Source of the DNA: Metarhizium brunneum
Lineage: Eukaryota; Ascomycota; Sordariomycetes; Hypocreales; Clavicipitaceae
Length of the DNA: 64,000 nucleotides
Reading direction: 5' to 3'
Assembly: GCF_013426205.1 (NCBI RefSeq)
Contig: NC_089427.1
Span: forward strand, 4,030,001-4,094,000
Below, in pieces: positions 1-10,655 of this stretch. The position numbers and the translations under genes were made by a program. The notes below the pieces were generated by a model that did not search any database, was not told the DNA's origin, and saw only the letters and a program-made list of their open reading frames with translations. Each line of letters opens with the position of its first letter. Within the stretch, counting starts at the first letter, position 1.

Positions 1-38
1 CATCACAAAACAAGACGACAGACCAGACGACAGACACC

Positions 39-1094
39 ATGGCGCCAAAAGGGCCCATTACAACGCCCTTCACCCAACTCTTGGGCATCCAACACCCCGT
101 GGTTCTAGCCGGCATGGCCCATACTTCCGGAGGCGAGCTTTCTGCTGCCGTCTCTAATGCTGGCGGGCTGGGAGTCATTGGTGGTTTGCAGTACTCGCCC
201 GACCAGCTTCGGGACATCATCGCCGAAATGAAGGCCGCCTTCAAGCAGCCAGATCTGCCCTTTGGTATTGACCTCGCGCTTCCGCAGGTGGGCGGCAACG
301 CACGGAAAACAAACCACGACTACACCCACGGGAAGCTCGAGGAGCTCATCGACCTGACCATTGAGAGCGGCGCTAAACTTTTCGTGTGCGCAATCGGCGT
401 GCCGCCCAAGCACATCATCGAAAAGCTGCACAAGAACGGCATTCTCGTCATGAACATGGTGGGCCACCCCAAGCACGCCGTCAAAGCCCTCGATCTCGGC
501 GTCGACATGGTGTGCGCCCAGGGCACCGAGGCCGGCGGGCATACCGGCGAAATTGCAAGCTCGGTCCTTGTGCCTGCCGTCGTGGACGTGGCCCGACGTT
601 ACAAGCCGCCGATGCTCAAGGGTTCTACCGCCTTGGTCCTCGCCGCCGGTGGCGTCTGCAACGGTCGGGGTGTTGCCGCCGCTCTGATGCAGGGCGCCTC
701 TGCCGTGTGGGTTGGAACCCGCTTCGTGGCCTCGGTGGAGGCCAACAGCAGCAACGAGCACAAGCAGGCCGTCGTGGACTGCGACTTTACAGGCACGGAG
801 CGGACGCTAGTCTTGTCCGGAAGGCCCCTGAGGATGATGCCCAACGACTACATTCGGCGGTGGAACAAGAACCCCCAGGAGATACAGAGCCTTTGCGACC
901 GCGGCATCGTCCCCGTGGAGCATGACCTGGAAAACGGCGCGGAGGACATCGATGTGCCTCACTTTATGGGCCAGGTGGCGGGTTCCATTCAGCGCATTCA
1001 GCCGGCGGGCGAGATTGTTCATGAGCTTGTCGAGGAAGCCGCCGAGATGCTGCGGACCGGGGGGACGTACCTTGATGGGGGTAGTAAGCTGTAG
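39..1094 (+). CDS. nitronate monooxygenase (2-nitropropane dioxygenase family)
   Basis: Single-exon gene for a 351-residue protein; the ATG has a strong context (gacaccATGG). The protein reads as an FMN-dependent TIM-barrel enzyme of the NMO/2-nitropropane dioxygenase family: an N-terminal PVVLAGMAH segment (20-28), the AGGHTGE motif (165-171) carrying the family's catalytic/FMN-site histidine, and the phosphate-binding AAGGVCNGRG segment (202-211) followed by AVWVGTRF. Family knowledge: these enzymes oxidise alkyl nitronates such as propionate-3-nitronate to carbonyl compounds and nitrite, usually as detoxification in the cytosol or peroxisome. No signal peptide or membrane segment is seen. 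Length is normal for the family and there is no sign of damage. The exact substrate cannot be told from sequence. Upstream sequence is cut by the window edge. Confidence 0.93.
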   Translation: MAPKGPITTPFTQLLGIQHPVVLAGMAHTSGGELSAAVSNAGGLGVIGGLQYSPDQLRDIIAEMKAAFKQPDLPFGIDLALPQVGGNARKTNHDYTHGKLEELIDLTIESGAKLFVCAIGVPPKHIIEKLHKNGILVMNMVGHPKHAVKALDLGVDMVCAQGTEAGGHTGEIASSVLVPAVVDVARRYKPPMLKGSTALVLAAGGVCNGRGVAAALMQGASAVWVGTRFVASVEANSSNEHKQAVVDCDFTGTERTLVLSGRPLRMMPNDYIRRWNKNPQEIQSLCDRGIVPVEHDLENGAEDIDVPHFMGQVAGSIQRIQPAGEIVHELVEEAAEMLRTGGTYLDGGSKL

Positions 1095-1443
1095 ACTCGA
1101 CCGCAAGTAAACCGCTGATTCGGAATCTTGGGTACACTGGGCGGCATGTAAGAATAGACTTGGATCAGAGACGCGCAAATAGGCACATGGAAACATTCGA
1201 CAAACAGACGGGACCAAACGTTGCTGCTTGGCAACGCCCCTTGACCGGCATCTTGCCATCAAGCGGCCTGTGATTGTGATGACACCATCGCTGGTGATTT
1301 TGCCCACGACGCAATTATTCCTGCCAGATGGCTCTTTGCAAGTGAGAAGCTGGCATGGCCTGACATGACACGCGGGACAGGGCGTAGCCCCTTGATTATT
1401 CCAAGTTAAGTTATACTCTATTTTGCCGTCAACTGACTATACC

Positions 1444-1638
1444 TGTTACACGGAAATAGCCTGTTGCACAAGGGCTACAATCCTGGGACCTAGGGCAAAG
1501 TCTCCCACCGAATTCTTGGATTTAAAGACGTTTTTGGCCACCGAGGCCTTGAGGAAAACCAAAGACCTTTGATGCCAAAGACTGTTATTAGATGAATTGA
1601 GCTATTTGCTCCAAGCCCTCTATAGAACCCTTATCACA
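1444..1638 (+). repeat. decayed solo LTR-like copy (TG...CA)
   Basis: It begins TGTTACACGG and ends CTTATCACA, the TG...CA ends of an LTR. It aligns by eye with 7051-7295 at both ends (GCTCCAAGCC, then a CCCTT-TCACA end) and with the reverse complement of 5131-5224 (TTACACGGAAAT, GGGACCTAGGG, ATTTAAAG). Many differences between copies are C-to-T or G-to-A, as expected of repeat-induced point mutation. No clear target-site duplication remains. Confidence 0.6.
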
Positions 1639-1648
1639 TGTCTGACAA

Positions 1649-1893
1649 GTTAAATATCTCTTCTTCTTGCTTGTCAGATTTGACCTCTTATAGGGCGTTA
1701 TTGTCATGTGGTTTACTTGTCTCGACTGGGTCGTGATAAGAAACTAATATTACTATTAGGCCCCGAGTTTAGGTATTTGGGCTGTATGTGGAAGCTGCTC
1801 GCATCCAGCTGGCCGATTTGACCCCCTTTTGTAGAGCCTTTTAGCCAGTATTAACTAGAAACATTGAATGACACAATCACACACAACGCACAA
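1649..1893 (+). repeat. left arm of dispersed inverted repeat
   Basis: Two blocks, 1649-1697 (GTTAAATATCTCTTCT...) and 1815-1893 (GATTTGACCCC...TAGAGCCTTTTAGCCAG... ACACAATCACAC), match the reverse complement of 5228-5327. The core of the second block is nearly identical over about 40 bases. In the right arm the two blocks are contiguous; here about 120 other bases separate them, so this copy is rearranged or carries an insertion. Confidence 0.7.
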
Positions 1894-3368
1894 AGCGTCC
1901 CTTCCAGGACAATTACCGAGGCAAGAGGAGCGATACGTATTGTATATGTTTTGGATAAAATATAGTTAAGATTAAGGTCCTCTGCATCTCAGTTAGGAGT
2001 TCTATTTAAATAAATACGTTAGTTACTTATATCCAATTTTAATAACTTGACTGGGACCAATAATTTAATTTCGTCCTCTATTCTGGTTGCTTTTCTCGTT
2101 TATTCGATTTCTGCAAAGAGAGTACCGTGTAGTTATTGCGAAATAAAACCACACCAGGAACAAGGAAGCGGCGCATCTCCCTTCCCGTGCATGCGATTGA
2201 CTCCTATGACCCCTTCACTATCCATCCCTCTACGCAATTGATAGGCATGACGATCTACTATAATACTTGTCCTTAACTTGCGCTGCCTAACACGGAGCCA
2301 TGTAGTACCTGTCACATTCATTGATACATTGTCTAGAATGTAAATGAAATGCCCGGTCTAAATGCCTAATACGACATGAAGAGAAATAGAGAGAGGCCTA
2401 CACCAACAAGAGTGCCTTCACTCTTGGCAACATTAAGTGCCACCACCACTATGCAGGATATCCCATTGATGTACACTGCATTCAGGGCAAGTCAATACAA
2501 AGTCTGCGACCGTCTGCTACATGGCTGGCTTCTCCGTCGCGGACAACACTTTTTCCATTCTATGTGTCTCAAAACCGCCATCATTCGGCCTAAGAAATAT
2601 GCCGAGGCAGGACATCAGTCTCACCGATGCTACAAAGCTCGCATGTCCGGGACAGCCTAGTTTTCCGATCGTCATCTGCCGCCCTTTGTCAGTTGGACTA
2701 CTGGGAGACGCCTAACCTTAATTGTACACGCTCTTTGACCTTAGTCTAAGCAAGTCTCTAAGCGAGGTGGAGTGCAAAATAAGGGAAGCGCGGCTATGTC
2801 AGCCATTGGATTGGGTACATAATGTCAATCGCATAAGGTTAATGCCAGAACAAGCAAAAGAAACCATTTGAAAGCAACGCTAGTCTTTCCAGCCGCACGG
2901 TTTCTACACGCATTAATATCAACTCCGCCAAGGCACAGAGCCGCACAGACGCTATCCACGACTGGCTCATTGCAAATGTTGCATTTGCTCCACGCGATCA
3001 CACAGCAAAACCTCTGACTTGGCATCTTGATTCTCCCATCATGTCAATCTTGCTCAACAAAGCAGGGCCCACAGCAACTAAGCAAATATAATACATCGGT
3101 AAGGCGAGACATTTAGAGCCCTGCAGTGTAGAATCAGGTCCCCGTGCTAACACAATATGCCCCCTGGAGTCCTGGACTTGGATACTTACTAGCACTGGTA
3201 ATGATGTATAAATATTCACAAGGACCTCGTCATGGCGAATCCTCTCTCAATAGCAACACAATATAATTCTCTAGATTCCATTTAGGAGTGTCCTATCTCA
3301 CTATTTGATGTCCACAGACAAGTATCAAGTTCTGATATACACCCCAAGACACGGATAATCTTGTAACG

Positions 3369-5130
3369 ATGCGCGTCTTGTGGCTAGCTACGGCACTTTA
3401 CACGCTCACAGAGGCAGCGGCTCTGACACCCGAGACCAAAGCAGTTTGCTCGGGGCTGCATGCCAAATTCCCAGGGCAGCTGGTTTGGGACCCAATCGGA
3501 CCGCAGGCCACCGACACAATCTCCCATGCTTCAACCTACAACACAGCCCTGTTCGACTATTGGAACGCCGCGAGTTCCAACAACAGAGCCGGCTGCGCAT
3601 TCTTCCCATCCAACGCTGACCAAGTCTCTGTCGCAGTAAAGCTCCTCAACGCATACCCCACGGTCCGGTTCGCGCTCAAAGGCGGCGGGCATAACCCCAA
3701 CCTAGGCCACTCCAGCGTGGACCAAGGGGTTCTGATTGCCTTTAGACCAAATTCGCAATACGCCATCCCCTCTGCCGATGGAGAGACCGTCGAGGTCGGC
3801 GCCGGGTGCAAGTGGGAAGATGTGTACTCGGCTCTTGAACCGCTGGGCAAAACCGCCGTGGGCGGCCGTTTGGGAGACGTCGGCGTTGCCGGCTTCCTGC
3901 TCGGCGGCGGGCTCTCCTACCTGTCCGCGCAATATGTAAGATGAAAACAGACTGGTCTTGTATCTGGCGTCTATAGTTTCCCGCTCACACTCCCGCCTAG
4001 GGCTTCGCGTGCGACAACGTCGTGAGCTTCGAGTGCGTCCTCGCAAACGGCACCATTGCGACTGCCAGCTCAACCTCACACCCCGAACTCTTCTTTGCCC
4101 TGCGAGGCGGGGGCAACCAGTACGCCATCGTGGCCAAGTTCGTCTTGAAGACGTACGGCATTGGCCAGAACGGCACCATCTGGGGCGGCGTCCGTACATA
4201 CACGGCAGACAAGCGGAAGGAGGTTCTGTCCGCCGTGGCAAACTTCACCGCCAACAATGCCGACAGCAAGGCCGCCATTATCCCAACATTCAACTTCTTT
4301 TCGACGCTCGGAGTCAACGTCCCCGGGAGTCTGGTCTTCTTCTTCTACGACGGACTAGAGCCGCGCCGTGGCGTGTTTGACGAGTTTGACGCCATCGCGA
4401 GCTTTTCGGATAGCACCAAGCGCCGGTCCTACACTGACCTAACCAAAGAGGTGTTGGCCGGGGACATGAAGGGCCTGCGATTCCAAATTAGAGAAAACAC
4501 GTTCCCCAACATGCCGGCAGGGGACATGAACTCTTTTCTAAACAGTCACTATAATCTTCTTGTCAAGAAGTCTACCGAGGCGGCGCTCGGGGATGTGCTA
4601 GACTTTAAACTCTTCTCATTTGCGGTCCAGCCAATGCCTCGTGGAATCGCGCGAGCTTCCTTGGAGAATGGGGGTCCCAACGCACTGGGGCTTGTGCCGG
4701 AACACGGGGACCGGGTGTGGATGGAGTACGACATTGCGTGGTTGAACCCGTTGTGTGACGACAAGTGCCCCGGCTTCTTTGAAAAGCTGGTCCAGTCCCA
4801 GCATGACCTCCACAGGGAAAAGTATTCCGGAATCTACCCGACGAATTACGAGTCTGGCGACCTGGAGTGGCTGAGGTGAGTTGGTTTTGCGTCCGTGTGC
4901 TCGACATTTTTTGTAATCCGTGTCTGCTACTGCCCCCTTATGCTGTCTACATCAACTGACATCTTATTACTAGCTATAATCCGATATTCATGAACGATGC
5001 CATGCAAGGACAGGACGTGTTGCAAAGCTACGGAAACGAGACATACTCGAGACTCTTGAGTATCCATAAGGCGTATGATCCTCGTGGCTTTTTCTCCGAC
5101 AGACAGGGAGGCTTCAAATTCACTACATGA
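3369..5130 (+). CDS. secreted FAD-linked oxidase, BBE-like
   Basis: Three exons: 3369-3935, 4001-4875, 4974-5130 (phases 0 and 2; donors GTAAGA and GTGAGT, acceptors CCTAG and ACTAG), giving 532 residues. Residues 1-18 form a signal peptide. The FAD-binding PCMH domain includes KGGGHN (104-109), where family members attach FAD through a histidine, then GAGCKWEDVY, GGRLGDVGVAG and, at the exon 2 start, GFACDNV and FFALRGGGNQYAIV. The C terminus has KAYDPRGFF, the usual berberine-bridge signature. Family knowledge: secreted flavin oxidases acting on sugars, phenolics or secondary metabolites; substrate unknown here. It stands alone in a repeat-rich stretch, with LTR-like sequence starting right after the stop codon, yet the frame is intact. 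No secondary-metabolite genes adjoin it. Confidence 0.87.
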
Positions 5131-5224
5131 GGGACCAAAGGCCTCTTTAAATACAAGAAGCCGGTAAGGAACTTTACCCTAGGTCCCGTGTAACCTTTGA
5201 CATTGGGCCATTTCCGTGTAATAC
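5131..5224 (-). repeat. partial LTR-like copy abutting the oxidase stop codon
   Basis: The reverse complement starts TATTACACGGAAAT and runs through GGGACCTAGGGTAAAG and CTTGTATTTAAAG, matching 1444-1538 in order. The copy ends at the stop codon of the FAD oxidase, so it is truncated there. It probably supplies the 3' untranslated or termination region of that gene. Confidence 0.55.
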
Positions 5225-5227
5225 TTC

Positions 5228-5327
5228 TTGTGCGTTGCGTGTGATTGTGTTGTTGCGAGTTCATACTGGCTAAAAGGCTCTACAAAAAGGGGTCAAATCT
5301 AATAAGCGAGGAGAAGAGATATTTAAC
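5228..5327 (-). repeat. right arm of dispersed inverted repeat
   Basis: The reverse complement contains TTAAATATCTCTTCTCCTCG, then AGATTTGACCCC, TGTAGAGCCTTTTAGCCAGT and ACACAATCACACGCAACGCA, matching 1649-1697 and 1815-1893. The arms enclose about 3.3 kb including the whole FAD oxidase gene. Confidence 0.7.
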
Positions 5328-5975
5328 TAATCAGATATCTCTTGAGAAGTAATACTCTTATTCCTACACTTATAAATTTAACGTTTGACATGCTATTTCC
5401 AGCACATTGACAGTTGAATTTCTTCAACCTCACATTTACGAAACGTAACTATGCCCCAACATGTAAATCTCCTTAATAGCCGTACAAAATTTATACTGTC
5501 CGTCGGATCGCATTCTGTGCTGTGACACTTGCCAACTATCCCAACTGGAAAGCCTCAATACTTCAAAGTCTTACTAGCCCGGCACAGGCATGCGTTGGGC
5601 TAATTTCGTTGTATTAGTTGAGTTCCATAGTTTTGTTGGCCTGGTTCTGAGCATGCCACTGTCCTATCCCAAGAGACCGCTCTTGCCCGTCGACAGGTCA
5701 CTCCAACTCCCGATGTTGCCTCCTTTGTCTACCGCGGGGACGATACATCTCCTCGATAGATACGGGCTGTTTGCGGATTCCAGCCTCAGGCTAATAGCCG
5801 GAAAAATCATGAATTATCTTTTAACCCTTCACGCTATTATAATGCTAGTTAAAATGGGTGCGGACTAGACTAGTTTAACGAGCCTGGTTTTGTCTTTTGA
5901 ACCGCGTACGTATCAGCAGCAAAAAAAGCAGAAGCTAATAGCTGGTGGCTATATATAATTCGTGCTACACTAAAC

Positions 5976-6356
5976 ATGCTTGATAATGAATATCTCAGTG
6001 CCGAAACTGGAGTGGCTGTTTTAGGAGGCATAAATCAGAGGCAGATACGAAGGTATACACAAATGAGGCAACGAAGCGATAATAGAGTCAATGAAGCGAG
6101 GTGGATCGATCATGCGAAATACGATGTCGAACTACATCAGCGAGAGACAGATTCCTCCACATGCCACGTTAGCAGCGACTTTCCTCTCGTGTTAACGGGC
6201 CGCTCGTCTGGTAGCGGTTCTGAGAGCGGTTCTGACGAAGAATATGATGAAGACGCCCCGCGACGTCCACTATTTGCAGCAGGGGCCATATACATGGACC
6301 AAACGGATAGTGTTTTCGAACTATATAGTGCGCTTCCGCCTCATTTCACAGAATAA
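5976..6356 (+). CDS. doubtful hypothetical ORF, 126 aa
   Basis: Not recognised. An uninterrupted 126-residue ORF with an acidic serine/glycine-rich tract (GSGSESGSDEEYDED) around residues 77-91, then a short proline- and arginine-containing C-terminal part. No signal peptide, membrane segment or transposase motif is visible. It lies between degenerate retroelement pieces, so it may be a gene fragment or a chance ORF. A TATATA-like stretch (about 5950-5957) lies just upstream. Confidence 0.2.
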   Translation: MLDNEYLSAETGVAVLGGINQRQIRRYTQMRQRSDNRVNEARWIDHAKYDVELHQRETDSSTCHVSSDFPLVLTGRSSGSGSESGSDEEYDEDAPRRPLFAAGAIYMDQTDSVFELYSALPPHFTE

Positions 6357-7050
6357 GCACCCAGAGAAGAATTCCCGGACCGAACACGGAACCAAAATCT
6401 CCGGATACGGAAGTTAAGTAAACCTCAGAAGACGCCTCGGCAGTATTCGTGCTAACAATGGCCAATAAAGCCACGAGAGTATTGAGCGCTACATCGACAT
6501 GAACCCTCGACAACTACAAGGGATCTTTCCAACACCAACGAGGCGGGACAAGAGATGTTTGCCGGTGGAAGCCGAGGTGCATGTCCCACCTTGACTAGGC
6601 TCGGCTCACATTTCATGAGATCAGGCTTTGGAGCTGACCTACGAGCTAGCAAAGATTGAGATGTTCCCTATATCATCATGCTTTAGAGTTGAACTGACAC
6701 TTTACAAGCAGAGCCGCGTACACACAGTTGCTGCAATCTGCCTGGTGGCTCTAGAAGGAGTGCAGGGAGAAAAGGTAGGTGGAATATAGACGAACAAAAA
6801 CTTGACACTAGAGCATTGGTATCTAGCTGCCGCATCACCAGACGACAAGTGAGTTGTCCAACTTCGCAAAAACGATGCTCCGCCGTACCAAAGTTGAAGC
6901 CCCTGCCGGGAAGTGCGGTAGGTTTCATATCAAGTTAAACCGTCTTGGTTATCTCGGCTAACACTTGTTGCTCAAAGTGGCTGTACCCCGGTTAAATAAA
7001 AATGATGTAAACGCAGCCGCCGGCATATGTCACTTTTATGCCTGAACTCA

Positions 7051-7295
7051 TGTTACACGGTTAGGACCCAATAACAAAGTCCAATAAAGGGGCACCGCCG
7101 ACAGAGGACCTCGAAGTTACACAAATTGGATGCATGACCCGGTGAGAACCTTGGGCACAGCTGTTCCCTTCATGTATATATAGTGGTCAGTCGTCCCTTT
7201 CTTCCTCTTGGAAGACCAAGGACCTTCGACACGCTTCAACACTATCACTGAATCGAGTTATTGCTCCAAGCCTTTTGTATTGAGCCCTTGTCACA
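7051..7295 (+). repeat. solo LTR-like element with internal TATA box
   Basis: It begins TGTTACACGG and ends CCCTTGTCACA, with TATATATA at 7175-7182 placed as an LTR promoter would be. The flanks ACTCA (7046-7050) and AGTCA (7296-7300) are a near-match 5-base target duplication. It shares order and wording with 1444-1638, including GCTCCAAGCC. No gag, protease or reverse-transcriptase reading frame adjoins it. Confidence 0.6.
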
Positions 7296-8075
7296 AGTCA
7301 TGTTTCTGTCGACGAGTTGCATGGAGACTAACACCTTCATGTTAGACAGTTGGATTCCAAGGGTGCATATATCGAAGCCACCAGCCAGGGTCTTGACATG
7401 TACCGGGCCAAGTCGATAAACCCCAAATTCAACGACAAGGTCGTTTCACTTGTTTGCGAGAAGGCTCGTTTTCTGGCATAGTTTTTAACAAAGGTACTAT
7501 TCTTAAATTGGCATATAAAATCCTTTTAAATTCACGTATTTTAGTATAGATAAAAATGATTGTGACGGTCTGGACCAGGCACAAAGAAAGGATGGTAGCA
7601 CTAGGTGGTCATCAAATTTGATTGACTTGACTAAATAAAATTGACTCAAGTGTAACTTCCCCCGCCACTTTGGACTACTCGTGACTAGTCTCTTCAAATG
7701 CTTGCAATGCTTGCAATGCTTCCCCCACCAGTTTGGCACCATACGCGCTTCGCATGTCAATGGCTCTCCATCGCACGTCGCCAAGCTGTAAACTTGTCGA
7801 CTTGTCACCCAACAATGGTTAGGGATCAACTTACCTATCTGCGTGTGGTTTGCATCCAAGGTCGGGAATGGGGCAACAAAGGTGTTGACCAGCCGAGCAT
7901 GCCAGTGCCGATTCTGGATGTCACGTGGAGGCGCGGTTGGTCTTGTGTGTCAACCTAGTGCTACAGTGGGTTGTACCAGACATGATTGATACTTTAGTGG
8001 GATGGCCAGGCGTCCACTCGCCATCATCAACTTGGACCTCGACTCAATCCTCAGCACACCAGACTCTCGTTCCCA

Positions 8076-9242
8076 ATGGTAGCGCGGCCTTTCCGGCCAA
8101 CGTCTGTGGCCGCGATTGGACTTGTTCTCTTTCTCGCCACATGCTTCCTCTACGCCAGCATACCATGGCACGCAAGCCTGAGCCGACACGGCGCTCTCTC
8201 GGCCGCCCAAGACCCAGGCCTCGAATTCCCCAATGACCCGGTCCCTCGACGCGACTTTGCACCTCTGTCTACATACGCGGCGCAAAACATCCACGAGCCA
8301 TCTCGATTTGCCTTTGCAACATTCTACTGCAGCCGCAACGCAGACACTAGAGGTCCTTATTTCGAGTCTACGCAATCCATCATCTGGAGGCTTCTCTGGT
8401 CCGACTATCGTTCAAAATATCCCGTCATCGTCTTTGTATGCCCCTTTATCCCGGAGACGCACCGTCAGATTTTCCGCGGGCAAGGCGCCATAGTCAAGGA
8501 GATTGAACTGCTCGATACCATCATACCCGATGAAGCGATTCTGACAAAGCGGTGGATAGACGTGCTGTCCAAGCTTAATGTATGGAAACAGGTGGAATGG
8601 AAGCGCATCGTGTTCCTGGATTCGGATGCCTTCCCCATCAGGAACATGGACGACATCTTCGACTTGGTGCCGGAGCAGCAGTGCAACAAGGCCGCCCTGC
8701 ATCCCGAGGACCAGGCCGTCGTCGGCAACGGCAAGGGCGGCGAGGACATGTGCAACTACGTCTACGCGGGCGTGGCACAGTTCCAGCTCGACAACATCAA
8801 CGCCGGCATGCTGGTCCTGAAGCCGAATCTCGACATGCACGCCAAACTCATCAGGGCGGCCAGGAGCACGGCCGACTACGACGTAAGGGACATGGAGCAG
8901 GGTGTCTTGAAGTCCAAGAATGCCTTTGCAGCCGACGGCCCGTTTCCGGTACAGCGCCTGCCGCCCATCTGGAATGCCCTCCCGGAATACTACACCAAGT
9001 ACCTTGGGGACGAGGCCGAGCGGACTGAGGGTCCGATCCGGGTCCTGCACGTCAAGATGTGGAATCGGCTCTGGGGGTCCTGGAACAACTTGACGCATCT
9101 GAATGACATGTGGGATCTGGATTGGATGAAGATGTGCAGGTTTTTCGATTCAGACGACTTTGTCAAGGCAAGAACGAGTGGTGTATACGAGACGCCGTGG
9201 GAGAGATTGGCAAAGAGCCAGAACCAGGGAATAGCGCCTTAG
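8076..9242 (+). CDS. GT8 glycosyltransferase, glycogenin-like, type II membrane protein
   Basis: Single exon, 388 residues, ATG in a good context (CCAATGG). A hydrophobic anchor at about residues 10-30 follows a short basic N terminus, the layout of a Golgi type II enzyme. The catalytic domain starts near FATFYCSRN and carries the DxD motif in VFLDSDAFPI, followed by NAGMLVLKPN, HVKMWNRLWG and a C-terminal DLDWMKMC. These match fungal GT8 proteins of the glycogenin-like group, which use nucleotide-sugar donors and a divalent metal. Family knowledge: retaining transfer of glucose, galactose or GlcNAc; the acceptor here is unknown. True glycogenin is soluble, so the membrane anchor argues for a secretory-pathway role in glycan or cell-surface synthesis. 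No damage seen. Confidence 0.88.
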   Translation: MVARPFRPTSVAAIGLVLFLATCFLYASIPWHASLSRHGALSAAQDPGLEFPNDPVPRRDFAPLSTYAAQNIHEPSRFAFATFYCSRNADTRGPYFESTQSIIWRLLWSDYRSKYPVIVFVCPFIPETHRQIFRGQGAIVKEIELLDTIIPDEAILTKRWIDVLSKLNVWKQVEWKRIVFLDSDAFPIRNMDDIFDLVPEQQCNKAALHPEDQAVVGNGKGGEDMCNYVYAGVAQFQLDNINAGMLVLKPNLDMHAKLIRAARSTADYDVRDMEQGVLKSKNAFAADGPFPVQRLPPIWNALPEYYTKYLGDEAERTEGPIRVLHVKMWNRLWGSWNNLTHLNDMWDLDWMKMCRFFDSDDFVKARTSGVYETPWERLAKSQNQGIAP

Positions 9243-10128
9243 CGTCAACTATACTACTTGCTCCGTCTCGCGCCACAAGACGCATCTGTAATTGGGGGGG
9301 TTCTACCGATCCGCCCTGTCTGAGATGCAGCGGAGCGTCCGTGTTTGTCTTTGACCTCGTTGTTATCTGGCGGGGGGCGCTACGGACCCGAGACATGAAA
9401 CCGGGCAATTTCCCAAAGGTTTTTACTACTAAAATAGCTAGGGTGTCTGCCATGTCCTGTTTGCCGCCTAGTTGCCATGTACAAGAACGGACATGGTGCT
9501 ACAAGTCCCCGTTGGCCAAGAGAAGAATCATCGCTGCTACATGCCACAAGATTCATGGCGCTTCGGACTACCAGACTGAGCAGCGACGTACGGCCTAAAT
9601 TTTCCCATGACGTATGGGGCAGTTTGCGGCATCGTGTCTAGACGGTGCGCCTCGGGTTCGAACGCGCGTTCTGCGTGACAAGGTTGACTTTTGGCATGAC
9701 ACGCCCCAGAGAGCATGTACATACTTAAGCATAAGCAGATCAAGGCAACCCATCTGGCAGCGTCTCCGCCCAGTAGCACATGCCAAAAAATTGACAGTCT
9801 ACAGAGCCCGGAGCTGTTGGGCCCCGGCAGCTAGCTGGGAACCTCCCGGTCACTTGTGCCCCTTTGGGTCTGGTTATTTTAAATACCTCGCTGATCTCTG
9901 GCGCGGTGGTGGAGACGGCTGGGGAAGAAGGCTTTTTTGGCCGATCAACGGGTTGAAGAAACAAAATCCACAGTCATCTGTGGGGATGGATGTCCTCGTA
10001 CAAAACATGGGCCACGCTGCCCATCTCCCCGGAAAACGTCTACCCCAACTTTTGTCGAGTCAGACTTGGCCCAGCACAAGATAATCTTCAAGTCTGTCGA
10101 ACCTGGTTCAGAACCACCTACGCTCACC
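9243..10128. other. intergenic region, promoter of the CFEM gene
   Basis: No supported gene; ORFs here run in competing frames without domains. The AT-rich word TTATTTTAAATACC near 9873 is a possible core-promoter element about 250 bases before the CFEM start codon. Confidence 0.4.
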
Positions 10129-10655
10129 ATGAAGTTCCTCGCCATTGCATCGCTAGCCATGGCCTCGTTGGCCGCGGGCCAGAGCCTCGCCGATCTGCCC
10201 AGCTGCTCGCTTAGCTGTCTCAACGACGCTGTGAAACAGGGCACGACGTGCTCAGCGACGGATTTGCCTTGCATCTGCAGCAAGTTCGATGTCATCCAGG
10301 GCGCCGCTGCGGGCTGTATCCTCAGCGCTTGCGGCCAGGACGTCGCTCTCAGTACGTGTACACATGTTTCCATGCCATGGGCCCATGGTTGACTGACACC
10401 TGCCATCCAGACGAGGTCCTTCCTGCAACGCAAAAGCTTTGTGCCAACGCCGGCAGCGGCAGCAACACCGGCACGTCTGCGCCCACGCCGACGAAACGGC
10501 CGGGCCAAACTGCCACTGCCACTGTCGCGCCTGTGCCTCCTCCGGCGACCACGGTAGAGCCGGTCTCGCCTCCTCCTGCCACCACCGGCGGAGCCACTGG
10601 CTTTGCGCCCATGGGAGGATTGGCCATGTTGGCATTCGCGGCGTTGGCTCTGTGA
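10129..10655 (+). CDS. CFEM-domain protein, probably GPI-anchored
   Basis: Two exons, 10129-10351 and 10411-10655 (donor GTACGT, acceptor CATCCAG, phase 1), giving 155 residues. Residues 1-18 are a signal peptide ending in AAG. The CFEM domain (about 20-90) has all eight cysteines in the family order, including the central PCIC pair. A low-complexity linker rich in Thr, Pro and Ala follows, then a hydrophobic C terminus (MGGLAMLAFAALAL) with small residues before it, as expected of a GPI-anchor signal. Family knowledge: fungal CFEM proteins sit in the cell wall or plasma membrane and act in haem/iron capture, adhesion or host interaction. Whether this one binds haem cannot be told; the aspartate usually needed is plausible in CSATDLPC. 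Confidence 0.9.

Larger units (their letters stand above)
1095..3368. other. gene-poor AT-rich stretch with retroelement debris
   Basis: No convincing gene. ORFs here are short, mutually overlapping and without recognisable domains. The part from about 1380 to 2100 is markedly AT-rich and holds the LTR-like and inverted-repeat pieces listed separately. The last few hundred bases should contain the promoter of the downstream oxidase gene. Confidence 0.6.
5328..8075. other. gene-poor AT-rich stretch
   Basis: Apart from one LTR copy (7051-7295) and one doubtful ORF (5976-6356) I see nothing with coding character. A 92-codon ORF at 5590-5868 has no recognisable domain and is treated as chance. 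Tandem short words occur near 7698-7730 (CTTGCAATG repeated). The final part should hold the promoter of the GT8 gene. Confidence 0.5.

Noticed and set aside
9650..9670. tRNA T-arm-like GGTTCGAAC
   Set aside because: The flanking bases do not form a T stem and no acceptor or anticodon arm fits.
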